From Actinomycetes bacterium (GTDB lineage Bacteria > Actinomycetota > Actinomycetes > S36-B12), in NCBI GenBank assembly GCA_014190275.1, contig BJGE01000007.1, positions 1 through 59,854 on the forward strand: DNA of 59,854 nt, written 5' to 3'. The notes beneath the pieces were generated by a model. It was given only the letters and a program-made list of their open reading frames with translations, was not told the origin of the DNA and searched no databases. A program made the translations under genes and the position numbers. The number at the start of each line of letters is the position of its first letter. The first letter of the stretch is position 1. This document shows positions 1-9,134 of the stretch, piece by piece.

Positions 1-327
1 TTCGCGACAGTAATTGTGTAAAGGCTAGCGGCGCCAAGCCGGGCCACTGACTTTATTGGAACACCGAAACCGCTAAAAGGCAATAGCAAAACGCCAAACA
101 ATTTCAGGTGAGTGCCAACTCCCGGTGACTGCCAATTCATCAACTGGATTCGCTGGGTGCGCGCGGGCCTTTGACGGAGCCCGCTTCTGGGCAGGTGACC
201 GGTTAGGCTGAAGGCAAAACTATCAAGGTTCAGGGGCCTTCCGCCACCTGTCCGCCGAATCTGGCGACAAAATCGGACTTTCGGCAGGCAGGTTTGCCGT
301 CGAGGTGTTAGTTCGTATGGTTGTGAC
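1..327. other. Intergenic region upstream of rarA, no gene recognised
   Basis: No coding frame here resembles a known protein. A GCGGGC/GCCCGC inverted repeat (163-168 and 179-184, 10-nt loop) could be a weak hairpin, but no T-run follows it. Two imperfect copies of a GTGASTGCCAAYTC-like 14-mer lie at 108-121 and 125-138. The right end carries the likely rarA promoter. Confidence 0.6.
316..321 (+). promoter_or_regulatory. -10 hexamer TATGGT of rarA (leaderless)
   Basis: TATGGT fits the actinobacterial -10 consensus TANNNT and ends exactly 6 nt before the rarA ATG, so transcription should begin at or next to the A of the start codon. No Shine-Dalgarno sequence precedes the ATG. Confidence 0.6.
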
Positions 328-1656
328 ATGACTCTATTCGATGATGGACTGTCCCCGCAGCGGGCTTCAGCTCCGCTAGCGGTGCGAATGCGTCCACGCG
401 TCATCGATGAGGTACTTGGGCAAGACGGTGTTCTAGCGGCAGGATCCCCGCTGCGCACGATGCTGGAGAGCTCAGATCACTGCGTGTCGGTAATTCTCTG
501 GGGTCCGCCGGGCACCGGTAAGACGACCCTGGCTTCCTTAGTCTCCTTGGCATCGGGGCGATCATTTACCCAACTCTCCGCGGTGACTGCCGGGGTTAAA
601 GATGTCCGTGAGATCATCGACACCGCCCGTGATCAATTGGTATTGCACGGGCGCGGCACGGTCTTATTTATTGACGAGGTTCACCGCTTCTCGAAGAGTC
701 AGCAGGATGCCTTACTCCCAGCTGTTGAAAATGGTTGGGTGACCTTGATCGCTGCCACCACCGAGAATCCGAGTTTCTCCGTGATCTCGCCGCTGCTTTC
801 GCGCAGCGTGGTAATCACGCTCGAGCCGTTGACCGAGGCCGACCTGGCCGTGCTCATTCGACGTGCGGTTGCTGATCCTCGTGGACTCGCCGATCGCATT
901 TCTATCTCAGGCGAGGCAGTTGTTGCCTTGGAACGAATGTCGATGGGAGATGCTCGCAGGGCGCTGACTGCGCTGGAGGCCGCGTCAGCGCCGCTCTTGG
1001 CGACAGGTGGGGGCGACCTAGGGGTAGAACAGGTTGAGCGGGCTATTCAACATGTGGCACTTCGATACGACAAGGATGGTGACCAGCACTACGACGTCAT
1101 CAGCGCTTTCATAAAGAGCGTCCGCGGCAGTGATGTTGATGCCGCCCTGCATTACTTGGCTCGGATGCTTGAAGCAGGCGAAGACCCGAGATTTATCGCG
1201 CGCCGCTTGATGATCTTGGCCAGTGAAGATATTGGCATGGCCGATGTCACCGTGTTGCAGACCGCCGTTGCAGCCGCATCAGCGGTTACTCTAGTAGGGA
1301 TGCCAGAGGCGCAGCTAATTCTTGCCCACGCCACGATTCATGCCGCCCTCGCACCGAAATCGAATGCGGTGGTGGTCGCGATCGGGGCGGCGACCGGTGA
1401 CGTCAAGCGGGGCGTGGTTGGGCCGGTTCCACCGTGGCTGCGAGATGCCCATTACCCGGGGGCAGCCGCGTTGGGGCATGGTCAGGCCTACATCTACCCG
1501 CACGACCTACCTGGCGGTGTCGCCGAGCAGCAGTACCTACCAGAGATTTTGCTCGGGTCGCACTATTACCGACCCACCACCCATGGCGGGGAGGCTCACT
1601 GGGCGCAGGTTGTGGCCCGTCTAGAGCAGGCGCGGCTCGGGGAGCCCAGCGGCTAA
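328..1656 (+). CDS. rarA: Replication-associated recombination protein A (RarA/MgsA AAA+ ATPase)
   Basis: A AAA+ ATPase of the clamp-loader-like RarA/MgsA/WRNIP1 family, which acts at stalled replication forks. Visible motifs are the Walker [10 protein letters not shown] (residues 59-67) and Walker B FIDEVHRF (about 114-121), followed by the sensor segment [11 protein letters not shown]. The C-terminal third carries the tetramerisation region typical of the family (EDIGMAD, APKSNAV). The length of 442 aa is normal. The ATG at 328 is supported by a -10 hexamer 6 nt upstream. It lies just before alaS, a usual actinobacterial neighbourhood. The family assignment is secure; its exact role in this organism is inferred. 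Confidence 0.95.
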   Translation: MTLFDDGLSPQRASAPLAVRMRPRVIDEVLGQDGVLAAGSPLRTMLESSDHCVSVILWGPPGTGKTTLASLVSLASGRSFTQLSAVTAGVKDVREIIDTARDQLVLHGRGTVLFIDEVHRFSKSQQDALLPAVENGWVTLIAATTENPSFSVISPLLSRSVVITLEPLTEADLAVLIRRAVADPRGLADRISISGEAVVALERMSMGDARRALTALEAASAPLLATGGGDLGVEQVERAIQHVALRYDKDGDQHYDVISAFIKSVRGSDVDAALHYLARMLEAGEDPRFIARRLMILASEDIGMADVTVLQTAVAAASAVTLVGMPEAQLILAHATIHAALAPKSNAVVVAIGAATGDVKRGVVGPVPPWLRDAHYPGAAALGHGQAYIYPHDLPGGVAEQQYLPEILLGSHYYRPTTHGGEAHWAQVVARLEQARLGEPSG

Positions 1657-1704
1657 GGTTGGGCCTTGAACTTAGGTGACCACTAGCAGCTTCTGGGAGT
1701 TCTC

Positions 1705-1935
1705 GTGCGCAGGTTGTTCTGGACCGCGGTCGGTGCCGCCGGTGGCGTGGTGCTTTATCGCCAAGGCCAAAAGTTCTTGGCCGATGCGCGAGAGCGAGGC
1801 GTTGTCGCAAGTGCTCAGCAGGTGGGACTTTCGGCCGCTACCTCAGTCTCGGCGGCACGCGCCCTCCTGGCCGGCGCGCAGCGACCGGTACCTAGGGTCA
1901 TGCTGGGCCAAGCCGCTGCCAAGGTCCGCCGCTGA
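1705..1935 (+). CDS. Small conserved hypothetical protein between rarA and alaS
   Basis: A 76-residue protein with a GTG start at 1705, preceded by a GGGAG ribosome-binding site. The N-terminus (FWTAVGAAGGVVLY) is hydrophobic and glycine-rich and could be one membrane anchor or an amphipathic helix. The rest is basic and alanine-rich. Its TGA overlaps the alaS ATG by one base, so the two are probably translationally coupled. Short proteins with this GAAGGV start are commonly found directly before alaS in actinobacteria (a DUF6167-like family, from memory). The function is unknown. Confidence 0.7.
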   Translation: MRRLFWTAVGAAGGVVLYRQGQKFLADARERGVVASAQQVGLSAATSVSAARALLAGAQRPVPRVMLGQAAAKVRR

Positions 1936-4610
1936 TGGAGTCCGCAGAGATTCGAAGTCGCTTCCTGCGGTTTTTCGCAGATCGAGGGCATCAAATCGTG
2001 CCGTCAGCGCCGTTACTACTTGATGATCCAACACTGCTGTTCGTGAATGCCGGCATGGTGCCGTTCAAGCCATATTTCTTAGGTGAGGCACCTGCTCCTT
2101 ATCCAAGGGCGACAAGCGTGCAAAAAGTCGTTCGGACTTTAGATATTGAGGAAGTCGGAAAGACGACTAGGCACGCCTCCTTCTTTCAAATGGCCGGCAA
2201 CTTTTCCTTCGGTGACTACTTCAAATCCGATGCCATTCCGTTCGCCTGGGAGCTCCTGACCAAATCCATCGCCGATGGTGGATACGGGTTTCCCGAGGAC
2301 CGGCTTTGGGCCACCGTTTATTTAGACGATGATGAGGCCATCGACATCTGGCACCGACAAGTTGGGTTACCCCTCGATCGGATTCAGCGGCGTGGCATGG
2401 CTGATAACTATTGGTCAATGGGTGTCCCAGGACCATGTGGCCCGTGCTCGGAAATCTATTACGACCGTGGCAGTGAGCACGGCCTTGATGGCGGTCCAGT
2501 AGTTGATGAGGATCGCTACCTTGAGGTCTGGAATCTTGTTTTCATGCAGTCTGAGCGTGGAGGCGGTCCGGCTAAGGCGGACTACCCGATACTCGGCGAC
2601 TTGCCGGCACAAAATATTGATACCGGTATGGGATTAGAGCGGATGGCTGCGCTACTTCAAGGTGTTGAGAATATCTATGAGATCGACACGACGCGCGGAA
2701 TCCTAGATCGCGCCGCCGAATTATCCGGTGCCTTTTATGGCCGCGATGCGAAGAACGATGTGGCCCTGCGTGTCGTTGCCGATCATGCGCGCACCTGCGC
2801 ATTCCTAATAGGCGATGGGGTAATCCCCGGCAATGAGGGCCGGGGGTATGTGCTGCGCCGCATTATGCGGCGCACGATTCGGATGATGCGGTTACTCGGT
2901 GCCACTGATCCGACGATGCCGGAGTTAATTGATGCAACGGTCCTTGCGATGGCCCCGCAGTACCCGGAGCTAAATGACGAAGTCAATCGCATCCGGCAGA
3001 TCGCCGCTGGCGAGGAGGCAGTCTTCTTGCAGACCCTGAAGACCGGTACCAGCATTTTCGATGTCGCAGTGCAGCAGCTCAAAGATCGAGGCAGCAACAC
3101 GCTGCCGGGCGCAGAGGCCTTTGCTCTCCACGACACCTATGGGTTCCCATTCGACCTCACCTTGGAAATGGCGGCCGAGCAAGGCCTGGCGGTTGACGAG
3201 GAGGCCTTCCGACAATTGATGGGCCAGCAGCGTGCGCGCGCAAAAGCAGATGCCCGAGATCGTAAAGTTGGCCTGACCGCCACCACTGAATACCGTGAGG
3301 TCCTACAAGCCGGGGGCACGACCGAATTCACTGGGTATTTTGAAATAGCTAGTGAGGCCACTGTGATTGGCCTGTTACGCGATGGAGATTCGGTTCCGGT
3401 CGCAACAACAGGTGAACAAGTTGAGATCATACTTAATCGCAGCCCGTTTTATGCTGAAGCTGGCGGTCAATTGGGCGATCACGGGCGCATAGTTACAAGC
3501 GATGGTGGCGTCGTCGACATCTATGATGTTCAGGTACCGGTGCCGGGGCTATTCGTCCACCGTGGTGAAGTTGTGGTCGGGGAGATTGTGCAGAGTGCAA
3601 GAGTTAGGGGTGAGGTTGATATCGCACGCCGCAAAGCGATTTCCCGGGCACACACTGCCACTCACCTAATACATCGAGCCTTTCGCGAGCGCCTGGGCGA
3701 TACTGCCACCCAAATGGGATCGGAGAATGCACCCGGCCGTATTCGATTCGATTTCCCAAGCCCGACACCGGTGGGTGCCGAAGTCCTCCAAGAGGTTGAG
3801 GCGCGGGTAAACGAAATACTGCTCGACGATCTGGAGGTCAATGCACAGGTAATGACCCAGCCTGAGGCACGGGCGATGGGCGCGATGGCGCTCTTCGGAG
3901 AAAAATACGGTGACGAGGTGCGGGTGGTTTCGGTTGGCGATTGGGCACACGAGCTATGCGGGGGCACGCACGCCCGCAGATCCGGCCAATTGGGTGTGGT
4001 TACCTTCTTGTCAGAGGGCTCCATCGGCACCGGGGTGCGTCGACTAGAGGCCCTGGTCGGTGCCGATGCCTACACTTTCTTGGCGCGTGAGCATGTGCTG
4101 GTCAATCGGCTAACCGACTTGATGAAAGCACCCAGTGAGGAACTACCAGAGCGCATCGAGCGCACTATTGCAGCCTTGAAAGATGCGGATCGCGACCTAG
4201 CAAAGGTTAAGAGCTCGCATCTAGTTGCAGGCCTGGAGGGCATAATTGGTGAGGGTCGCGAGATAGGCGAAGTTAAGGTCTGGACATTCGAGGCTCCTGC
4301 CGGGACCAGCGCATCGGACCTTCGCGAACTTGCCATCAAAGGGCGTAGCCGCCACAAACCAGAAATCCCGGTCGTGCTGATCGGCAGTGCGATCACAGCA
4401 GACAAGGTGTCGATGGTGGCAGCAGCAAATGCACGTGCCATCGAACTGGGGCTGGGCGCGAGCTCGTTGCTGGAGGTAGCGCTGGCTGAAGTCGGTGGTC
4501 GTGGCGGCGGCAAGGACGATCTAGCACAAGGGGGAGGCCCCGACATTGCCGGTGTCGCGAAGGCATTCGGCTCTGTTGAAGCTGCGATTGCGATGCGGCT
4601 AGGCGGCTGA
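1935..4610 (+). CDS. alaS: Alanyl-tRNA synthetase
   Basis: Charges tRNA-Ala with alanine in the cytosol. At 891 aa it has full family length: the class II catalytic core (FVNAGMVPFKPYF, RTLDIEEVGKTTRH, GPCGPCSEIYYD), then the editing domain with the zinc-binding HTATH motif (about 573-577) and CGGTH (about 675-679), and the C-terminal glycine-rich segment GGRGGGKDDLAQGG. The ATG overlaps the stop of the preceding small gene by one base, and ruvX begins three bases after its stop, so it is part of a tight operon. No truncation is seen. Confidence 0.98.
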   Translation: MESAEIRSRFLRFFADRGHQIVPSAPLLLDDPTLLFVNAGMVPFKPYFLGEAPAPYPRATSVQKVVRTLDIEEVGKTTRHASFFQMAGNFSFGDYFKSDAIPFAWELLTKSIADGGYGFPEDRLWATVYLDDDEAIDIWHRQVGLPLDRIQRRGMADNYWSMGVPGPCGPCSEIYYDRGSEHGLDGGPVVDEDRYLEVWNLVFMQSERGGGPAKADYPILGDLPAQNIDTGMGLERMAALLQGVENIYEIDTTRGILDRAAELSGAFYGRDAKNDVALRVVADHARTCAFLIGDGVIPGNEGRGYVLRRIMRRTIRMMRLLGATDPTMPELIDATVLAMAPQYPELNDEVNRIRQIAAGEEAVFLQTLKTGTSIFDVAVQQLKDRGSNTLPGAEAFALHDTYGFPFDLTLEMAAEQGLAVDEEAFRQLMGQQRARAKADARDRKVGLTATTEYREVLQAGGTTEFTGYFEIASEATVIGLLRDGDSVPVATTGEQVEIILNRSPFYAEAGGQLGDHGRIVTSDGGVVDIYDVQVPVPGLFVHRGEVVVGEIVQSARVRGEVDIARRKAISRAHTATHLIHRAFRERLGDTATQMGSENAPGRIRFDFPSPTPVGAEVLQEVEARVNEILLDDLEVNAQVMTQPEARAMGAMALFGEKYGDEVRVVSVGDWAHELCGGTHARRSGQLGVVTFLSEGSIGTGVRRLEALVGADAYTFLAREHVLVNRLTDLMKAPSEELPERIERTIAALKDADRDLAKVKSSHLVAGLEGIIGEGREIGEVKVWTFEAPAGTSASDLRELAIKGRSRHKPEIPVVLIGSAITADKVSMVAAANARAIELGLGASSLLEVALAEVGGRGGGKDDLAQGGGPDIAGVAKAFGSVEAAIAMRLGG

Positions 4611-4612
4611 GC

Positions 4613-5035
4613 GTGTTAGGGGTGCACTTGGCCTGTGATGTTGGCACCGTGCGCATCGGAGTTGCTCGTAGTGATCCGGCGGGGATCTTGGCCTTTCCGC
4701 TTGCTGCCATCGCCGCTGGGTCGGGCGCTATTGAGGAGCTTGCGGCACTTGTTCTCGAGCACGAGGCCGTCGACCTTGTCATTGGATTACCGACAAACAT
4801 GGACGGCTCGGCGGGTCCTGCCGCTGAATCTGCCCGAGCGTGGGCGACACTGGTGGCTGCAGCGGTTGTTATTCCCGTAGTACTTGTTGACGAACGTTTG
4901 ACAACGGTGCAGGCCCAGCGTGGCTTGCATGAGGCCGGCCGCACAGTGCGCTCCTCACGCGCGGTTATCGACAGTGCCGCCGCTGTGGTGCTCTTGCAGT
5001 CGTATCTAGATGCTAAGCGAAAGGCCGGTCAGTGA
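4613..5035 (+). CDS. ruvX: Putative pre-16S rRNA nuclease / Holliday junction resolvase-like YqgF
   Basis: An RNase H-fold protein of the YqgF/RuvX family, required in model bacteria for 16S rRNA 5'-end maturation and historically called a Holliday junction resolvase. The first metal-binding strand is LACDVGTVRIGVA (Asp at about residue 9) and the second signature is VDERLTTVQA. The final acidic residue lies in VIDSAAAVVLLQSYLD near the C-terminus. At 140 aa it is typical. The GTG start is 3 nt after the alaS stop, and the gene overlaps mltG by GTGA. Confidence 0.92.
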   Translation: MLGVHLACDVGTVRIGVARSDPAGILAFPLAAIAAGSGAIEELAALVLEHEAVDLVIGLPTNMDGSAGPAAESARAWATLVAAAVVIPVVLVDERLTTVQAQRGLHEAGRTVRSSRAVIDSAAAVVLLQSYLDAKRKAGQ

Positions 5036-6129
5036 GTCAGTTGAACACGATGATGACTTCTGGGCCATTACCGCCATCGCCGAATCGGCGCAGTATAAGC
5101 CGGCGAATCGTCTTGGCAGTAATTCTGGTTGGCTTGATTGCTCTGATCTGGGCCGGGTTTTCATTTCTTCGCGGGGTTACCACCACCTCGGATTACGTGG
5201 GTGATGGCACCGGCGCCGTCGTTGTCGTTGTTGAACGAGGTGATTCATTGCGAACCATTGCTGAAAAATTGCGTTCGGCTGATGTAATCATGAGCGTTGA
5301 TGCCTTTTTATCCGCGGTGAGCTTTGATGATCGGGCATCGAGCATCGGCCCGGGAAAGTATTCGATGCGCGTGCAAATGAGCGGCGTCGACGCGCTGGCG
5401 CTAATGCTGGACTCCGCTTCGCGGGAGTTGAACCAACTGGTTCTACCGGAGGGGCTGACCCTAACTGAAACCGTCGCGACTTCGAGTAAATCAACCGGAC
5501 TTTCCAAGGCGAACTTCAAGGACGCTCTTAAAGCACCTGAGGAATTGGGACTACCCGCTTGGGCCGAAAATCGTCCCGAGGGATTCATGTTCCCGGCCAC
5601 TTATGATCTCTCAGGTGATGAAACGGCGACCGATGTGCTTAGCGTCCTCGTAAAGCGTTTTGAACAGGCAAGCTTCGACGTCCGACTGGAGAGCCGGGCC
5701 GCGGCAGTTGGCCGAACACCTTATGAAGTACTTATAGTCGCCTCCCTCTTGCAGGCCGAGGGTTTGCCCAATGACTTCGCCAAAGTCGCGCGAGTTATCT
5801 ACAACCGGCTCGACGCCGAAATGCCCTTGCAGCTTGATGCAACGGTTGCGTACGCTCTGGGCATCACTGATATTTTGCTGAACGAGGAACAGCTGGCCAC
5901 CGATTCACCATACAACACTTACGTTAATGCGGGGCTGCCTCCGACACCGATAAATTCACCAGGTGAAGCAGCCATTGACGCTGCCCTCGCACCTGCAAAT
6001 GGCAAATGGCTGTACTTCGTAACTGTTGATGCGCAAACCGGTGAAACGAAGTTCACCAAGTCATATGACAAGTTCTTGCAGCTCAAGGCTGAATTTCAAG
6101 ATAACCTGGCAAAGTCCGCCGGTGAATAG
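5032..6129 (+). CDS. mltG: Endolytic transglycosylase MltG (YceG family)
   Basis: A membrane-bound peptidoglycan lytic transglycosylase that cleaves nascent glycan strands. After a short basic N-terminus there is one membrane helix (about residues 26-48, LAVILVGLIALIWAGF), placing the rest outside the membrane. A LysM-like segment (VERGDSLRTIAEKLR) comes next, then the YceG catalytic domain with ASLLQAEG, VIYNRL and MPLQLDATVAYALG. In many homologues the catalytic stretch reads ASIVEKE; here the first Glu is Gln but the second, family-conserved Glu is kept. The GTG start overlaps the ruvX stop. Confidence 0.93.
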   Translation: MSQLNTMMTSGPLPPSPNRRSISRRIVLAVILVGLIALIWAGFSFLRGVTTTSDYVGDGTGAVVVVVERGDSLRTIAEKLRSADVIMSVDAFLSAVSFDDRASSIGPGKYSMRVQMSGVDALALMLDSASRELNQLVLPEGLTLTETVATSSKSTGLSKANFKDALKAPEELGLPAWAENRPEGFMFPATYDLSGDETATDVLSVLVKRFEQASFDVRLESRAAAVGRTPYEVLIVASLLQAEGLPNDFAKVARVIYNRLDAEMPLQLDATVAYALGITDILLNEEQLATDSPYNTYVNAGLPPTPINSPGEAAIDAALAPANGKWLYFVTVDAQTGETKFTKSYDKFLQLKAEFQDNLAKSAGE

Positions 6130-6928
6130 CACCGATGGGAAGCGGGCCGCTGTACTCGGCTCGCCGGTCACGCACAGCTTGTCCCCTGTCATCCATCGGG
6201 CCGCCTATCGAGCCTTGGGATTGGACTGGAGCTACGAAGCAATTGAAGTCAATTCGCAGCAACTGCCCGCATTTTTATCTGAAATGGATGAATCTTGGGC
6301 GGGGCTCTCGCTAACGATGCCGCTTAAGGAGACGGTCGTAGGCCTCCTCGACAATGTCGACGAGATGGCGGCGCGGGTTCGTGCGGTAAACACGATTTTG
6401 CCCCGACCGGGTGGATTGCTGGGCACGAATACCGATATCTACGGGATGGTTACCGGGCTGGCTGCAGCTGGGCTCCAATCAGCATATTCGGCCACAATCT
6501 TAGGTGCCGGAGCCACCGCTCGTAGTGCGGTGGCTGTCGCAGCCGCTTTGGGCGTCTTAAGCATCACAGTTTGTGCACGAAGTGCTGAGGCAGCGGCGGA
6601 TGTCTGCGCAGTGGCGGCTGATTTTGGTATGGCAGCCAGTGCCCGAGGGTTGGAACCGGCTGCTGGGTTGATGAATGCGGATGTGGTCTTCAGCACGCTG
6701 CCCGGGGACATCGCCTCGAATTGGGTTCGGGTAATCGGAAGTGGTGTCGGTGCCTTGCAAGATGTCTCCTATTACCCGTGGCCCACCCCGCTAGCCGCGA
6801 TATGGCCTACCGCGGTGATCGCAAGTGGTCGTGATCTGCTTCTTTGGCAGGCGGCTGAGCAGGTGCACTTGATGACCGGTTTCGCCGCGCCCATACCGCA
6901 GATGCGCGCTGCACTCGATGCCGTCTAG
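6122..6928 (+). CDS. aroE: Shikimate dehydrogenase
   Basis: Reduces 3-dehydroshikimate to shikimate with NADPH. The GTG at 6122, 8 nt inside the end of mltG, is preferred because VNSTDGKRAAVLGSPVTHSLSP gives the conserved N-terminus; upstream in-frame codons belong to the mltG frame region. Shikimate-binding SPVTHSLSP, the catalytic lysine in LSLTMPLK, the NTD aspartate (GTNTDIYG) and the nucleotide-binding GAGATARSA are visible. The MPLK form is the variant I associate with actinobacterial AroE. The length is 268 aa. It is part of the aromatic amino acid operon. Confidence 0.93.
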   Translation: MNSTDGKRAAVLGSPVTHSLSPVIHRAAYRALGLDWSYEAIEVNSQQLPAFLSEMDESWAGLSLTMPLKETVVGLLDNVDEMAARVRAVNTILPRPGGLLGTNTDIYGMVTGLAAAGLQSAYSATILGAGATARSAVAVAAALGVLSITVCARSAEAAADVCAVAADFGMAASARGLEPAAGLMNADVVFSTLPGDIASNWVRVIGSGVGALQDVSYYPWPTPLAAIWPTAVIASGRDLLLWQAAEQVHLMTGFAAPIPQMRAALDAV

Positions 6929-6942
6929 GCCGGTGGCAGCAC

Positions 6943-7407
6943 GTGAATCTGGTTTCAATTCCCGCGTGGCTGATCTTCGCAGGATTTGGCGTGGCGTTAT
7001 CGGTAATAGATTTCCGCGAACACCGGCTACCTAATAAGTTGGTCGCGTCCGCAGCAGGTACTGGGTTGATCGCTTTGGCGGCAAGTGCGATATTGGGGGA
7101 CGACCTCGCGGGGCTGCTGCGGGCCGTTTCCGGGGCGCTAATCGTCTTTATTGCACTTCTCCTGCTCGCATTAATCGCCCCGACCGGGTTGGGGATGGGG
7201 GATGTGAAACTTGGGGTGGTCACCGGGCTTTACTTAGGCTGGCTCGGCTGGTCATGGCTCTTTTGGGGAACATTTATCGGATTTTCACTGGGTGCGATTT
7301 GGGCGGTCGGCTTAGTACTGCTCAAAAAAGCGCACCGATCTAGTGCGGTCGCCTTTGGTCCATTCCTAATCCTCGGTGTCGTGGTCAGTGCGCTACTGGC
7401 TATCTGA
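6943..7407 (+). CDS. Small A24-family prepilin peptidase-like membrane protease
   Basis: A 154-aa, very hydrophobic protein with about five membrane segments. The two aspartates of the A24 (TadV/type IV prepilin peptidase) active site are present: VIDFREHRLPNK near the N-terminus and GMGDVKLG in the middle. It lacks the N-methylase domain of full PilD enzymes. The GTG start at 6943 lies 14 nt after aroE. Small A24 proteases at this place among aro genes are known in actinobacteria. No pilin genes occur in the window, so the substrate cannot be named. Confidence 0.85.
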   Translation: MNLVSIPAWLIFAGFGVALSVIDFREHRLPNKLVASAAGTGLIALAASAILGDDLAGLLRAVSGALIVFIALLLLALIAPTGLGMGDVKLGVVTGLYLGWLGWSWLFWGTFIGFSLGAIWAVGLVLLKKAHRSSAVAFGPFLILGVVVSALLAI

Positions 7408-7419
7408 AAGGATGGCCCC

Positions 7420-8598
7420 ATGGTGCGCTGGCTAACGGCAGGTGAATCCCACGGTCCAGCCCTCGTAGCCATCATCGAGGGACTGCCCGCGGGTATCGCG
7501 GTTACTAGTGCCGATATCGAATTAGACCTTGCAAGACGCCGTTTGGGTGCAGGGCGCGGCGCTCGGATGAAATTTGAACGTGATGAGATGAGGTTTGTGG
7601 GTGGAGTGCGTCACGGGCTATCGATGGGTGGCCCGATCGCGATCGAGGTCGGCAACAGTGAATGGGCAAAATGGGAAACCGTAATGGCGCCGGACCCTGT
7701 CGACGCCGAGGTGCTCACCGCTTTGGCTCGTAATGCCGCGTTGACGCGCCCACGTCCTGGGCACGCGGATCTAGTGGGCATGCAGAAGTATGGTTTCGAC
7801 GATGCCCGGCCGGTCCTCGAGCGTGCCAGTGCACGCGAGACTGCGGCCCGGGTCGCGCTCGGTGCGGTAGCGCGCGCTTTCCTGCGCCAGGCTGCAGGTA
7901 TCGAAGTTTTAAGCCATGTAGTGCGAATTGGCACGGTGCAGGTACCAAGTGGCACAGTGCCAATGATCACCCAGGGCGTTCTTATTGATGAGAGCCCTGT
8001 TCGATGCATTGATGAACTTCAAGCGGCGGCTATGGTCGATGAAATCTCCATTGCGCATAGAGATGGCGACACCTTGGGTGGAGTTGTTGAGGTCGTCGCT
8101 TACAACCTGCCGCCTGGCCTGGGCAGTCATGTGCATTGGGATCGCAGGCTCGACTCAAAGTTGGCCGCCGCACTGATGGGAATTCAGGCAATAAAGGGAG
8201 TTGAGATCGGTGACGGATTTGGTCTTGCCGCCGTCCGCGGGTCGCAGGCCCAGGACGAAATCGTCAGCGCGGACGAGCGGTTACTCCGAACCTCGGGTAA
8301 GTCAGGTGGAACCGAAGGTGGGATGTCTACCGGAGAGATCCTGCGCGTACGTGCAGCTATGAAGCCGATTTCAACTATCCCCAAGGCGCTTCGCACCGTA
8401 GACGTCGCAACAGGGGAGGCGGCGCCCGCTATTAATCAGCGCTCCGACGTTTGTGCCGTTCCGGCGGCCGGGATAGTTGCTGAAGCAATGGTTTTACTGG
8501 TGCTTGCCGATGCCATGTTGGAAAAGTTTGGCGGCGATAGCATAGTTGAAACTAAGCGTAATCATGATTCGTATTTAGCGAATTTACACATCCGCTGA
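7420..8598 (+). CDS. aroC: Chorismate synthase
   Basis: Makes chorismate from 5-enolpyruvylshikimate 3-phosphate using reduced FMN, the last common step of aromatic synthesis. The signature [18 protein letters not shown] is at residues 5-22, and the FMN/substrate regions [21 protein letters not shown] and [13 protein letters not shown] are intact. The length of 392 aa is normal. The ATG at 7420 has a purine-rich site (GAAAGGATGG) upstream. Its TGA overlaps the ATG of aroK by one base. Confidence 0.98.
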   Translation: MVRWLTAGESHGPALVAIIEGLPAGIAVTSADIELDLARRRLGAGRGARMKFERDEMRFVGGVRHGLSMGGPIAIEVGNSEWAKWETVMAPDPVDAEVLTALARNAALTRPRPGHADLVGMQKYGFDDARPVLERASARETAARVALGAVARAFLRQAAGIEVLSHVVRIGTVQVPSGTVPMITQGVLIDESPVRCIDELQAAAMVDEISIAHRDGDTLGGVVEVVAYNLPPGLGSHVHWDRRLDSKLAAALMGIQAIKGVEIGDGFGLAAVRGSQAQDEIVSADERLLRTSGKSGGTEGGMSTGEILRVRAAMKPISTIPKALRTVDVATGEAAPAINQRSDVCAVPAAGIVAEAMVLLVLADAMLEKFGGDSIVETKRNHDSYLANLHIR

Positions 8599-9134
8599 TG
8601 CTAAACCTTAAACAAATGACTAAACCAGTGATTGTGCTAGTAGGCGCACCCGGGGCTGGCAAGTCCAGTGTTGGCCGGCGCGTTGCTGATCGGCTCAAGG
8701 TTTCTTTTGCGGATAGCGATCGCCTGATCGAGAAATCGGTCGGTATGAGTGTTGCAGATATTTTCATAACCTTGGGTGAGGTGGAGTTCCGCCGAATTGA
8801 GGAAGAGACCGTTGCGGGGGCGATCCAACATGAGCGAGGGGTGCTTGCACTTGGGGGTGGTGCAGTCATGAATCCCAATACCAGGGCCCTGCTAGACGAT
8901 CAGTTCGTGATTTGGCTCAGCGTGAGTTTGGCCGACGCGGCCAATCGAGTTGGCATGAACACAGCGCGGCCGCTCCTTCTGGGTAACGTCCGCGGTCAGC
9001 TGAAATCGCTAATGGACGAGCGCTCGTCCACCTATGAGGCAGTAAGTAATTTCTTGGTCGATACATCCGGGAAGTCATTGAAAGTGATTTCCGATGAAGT
9101 TGTTGCGCTGGTCGAGGGTGTGGCGAATGATTGA
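8598..9134 (+). CDS. aroK: Shikimate kinase
   Basis: Phosphorylates shikimate at the 3-position with ATP. The P-loop GAPGAGKSS (about residues 16-24), the shikimate-binding DSD (about 38-40), the FRRIEE arginine motif and the GGGAV loop are visible, in a 178-aa protein of usual size. The ATG at 8598 overlaps the aroC stop. A second in-frame ATG seven codons later gives MTKPVIVLVGAPG, which fits family N-termini equally well. The gene overlaps aroB by 8 nt. Confidence 0.95.
   Translation: MLNLKQMTKPVIVLVGAPGAGKSSVGRRVADRLKVSFADSDRLIEKSVGMSVADIFITLGEVEFRRIEEETVAGAIQHERGVLALGGGAVMNPNTRALLDDQFVIWLSVSLADAANRVGMNTARPLLLGNVRGQLKSLMDERSSTYEAVSNFLVDTSGKSLKVISDEVVALVEGVAND

Noticed and set aside
108-138. 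Two imperfect 14-mers upstream of rarA as an operator
   Set aside because: Only two copies with mismatches at 17-bp spacing, far from the predicted rarA -10, so chance similarity cannot be excluded.
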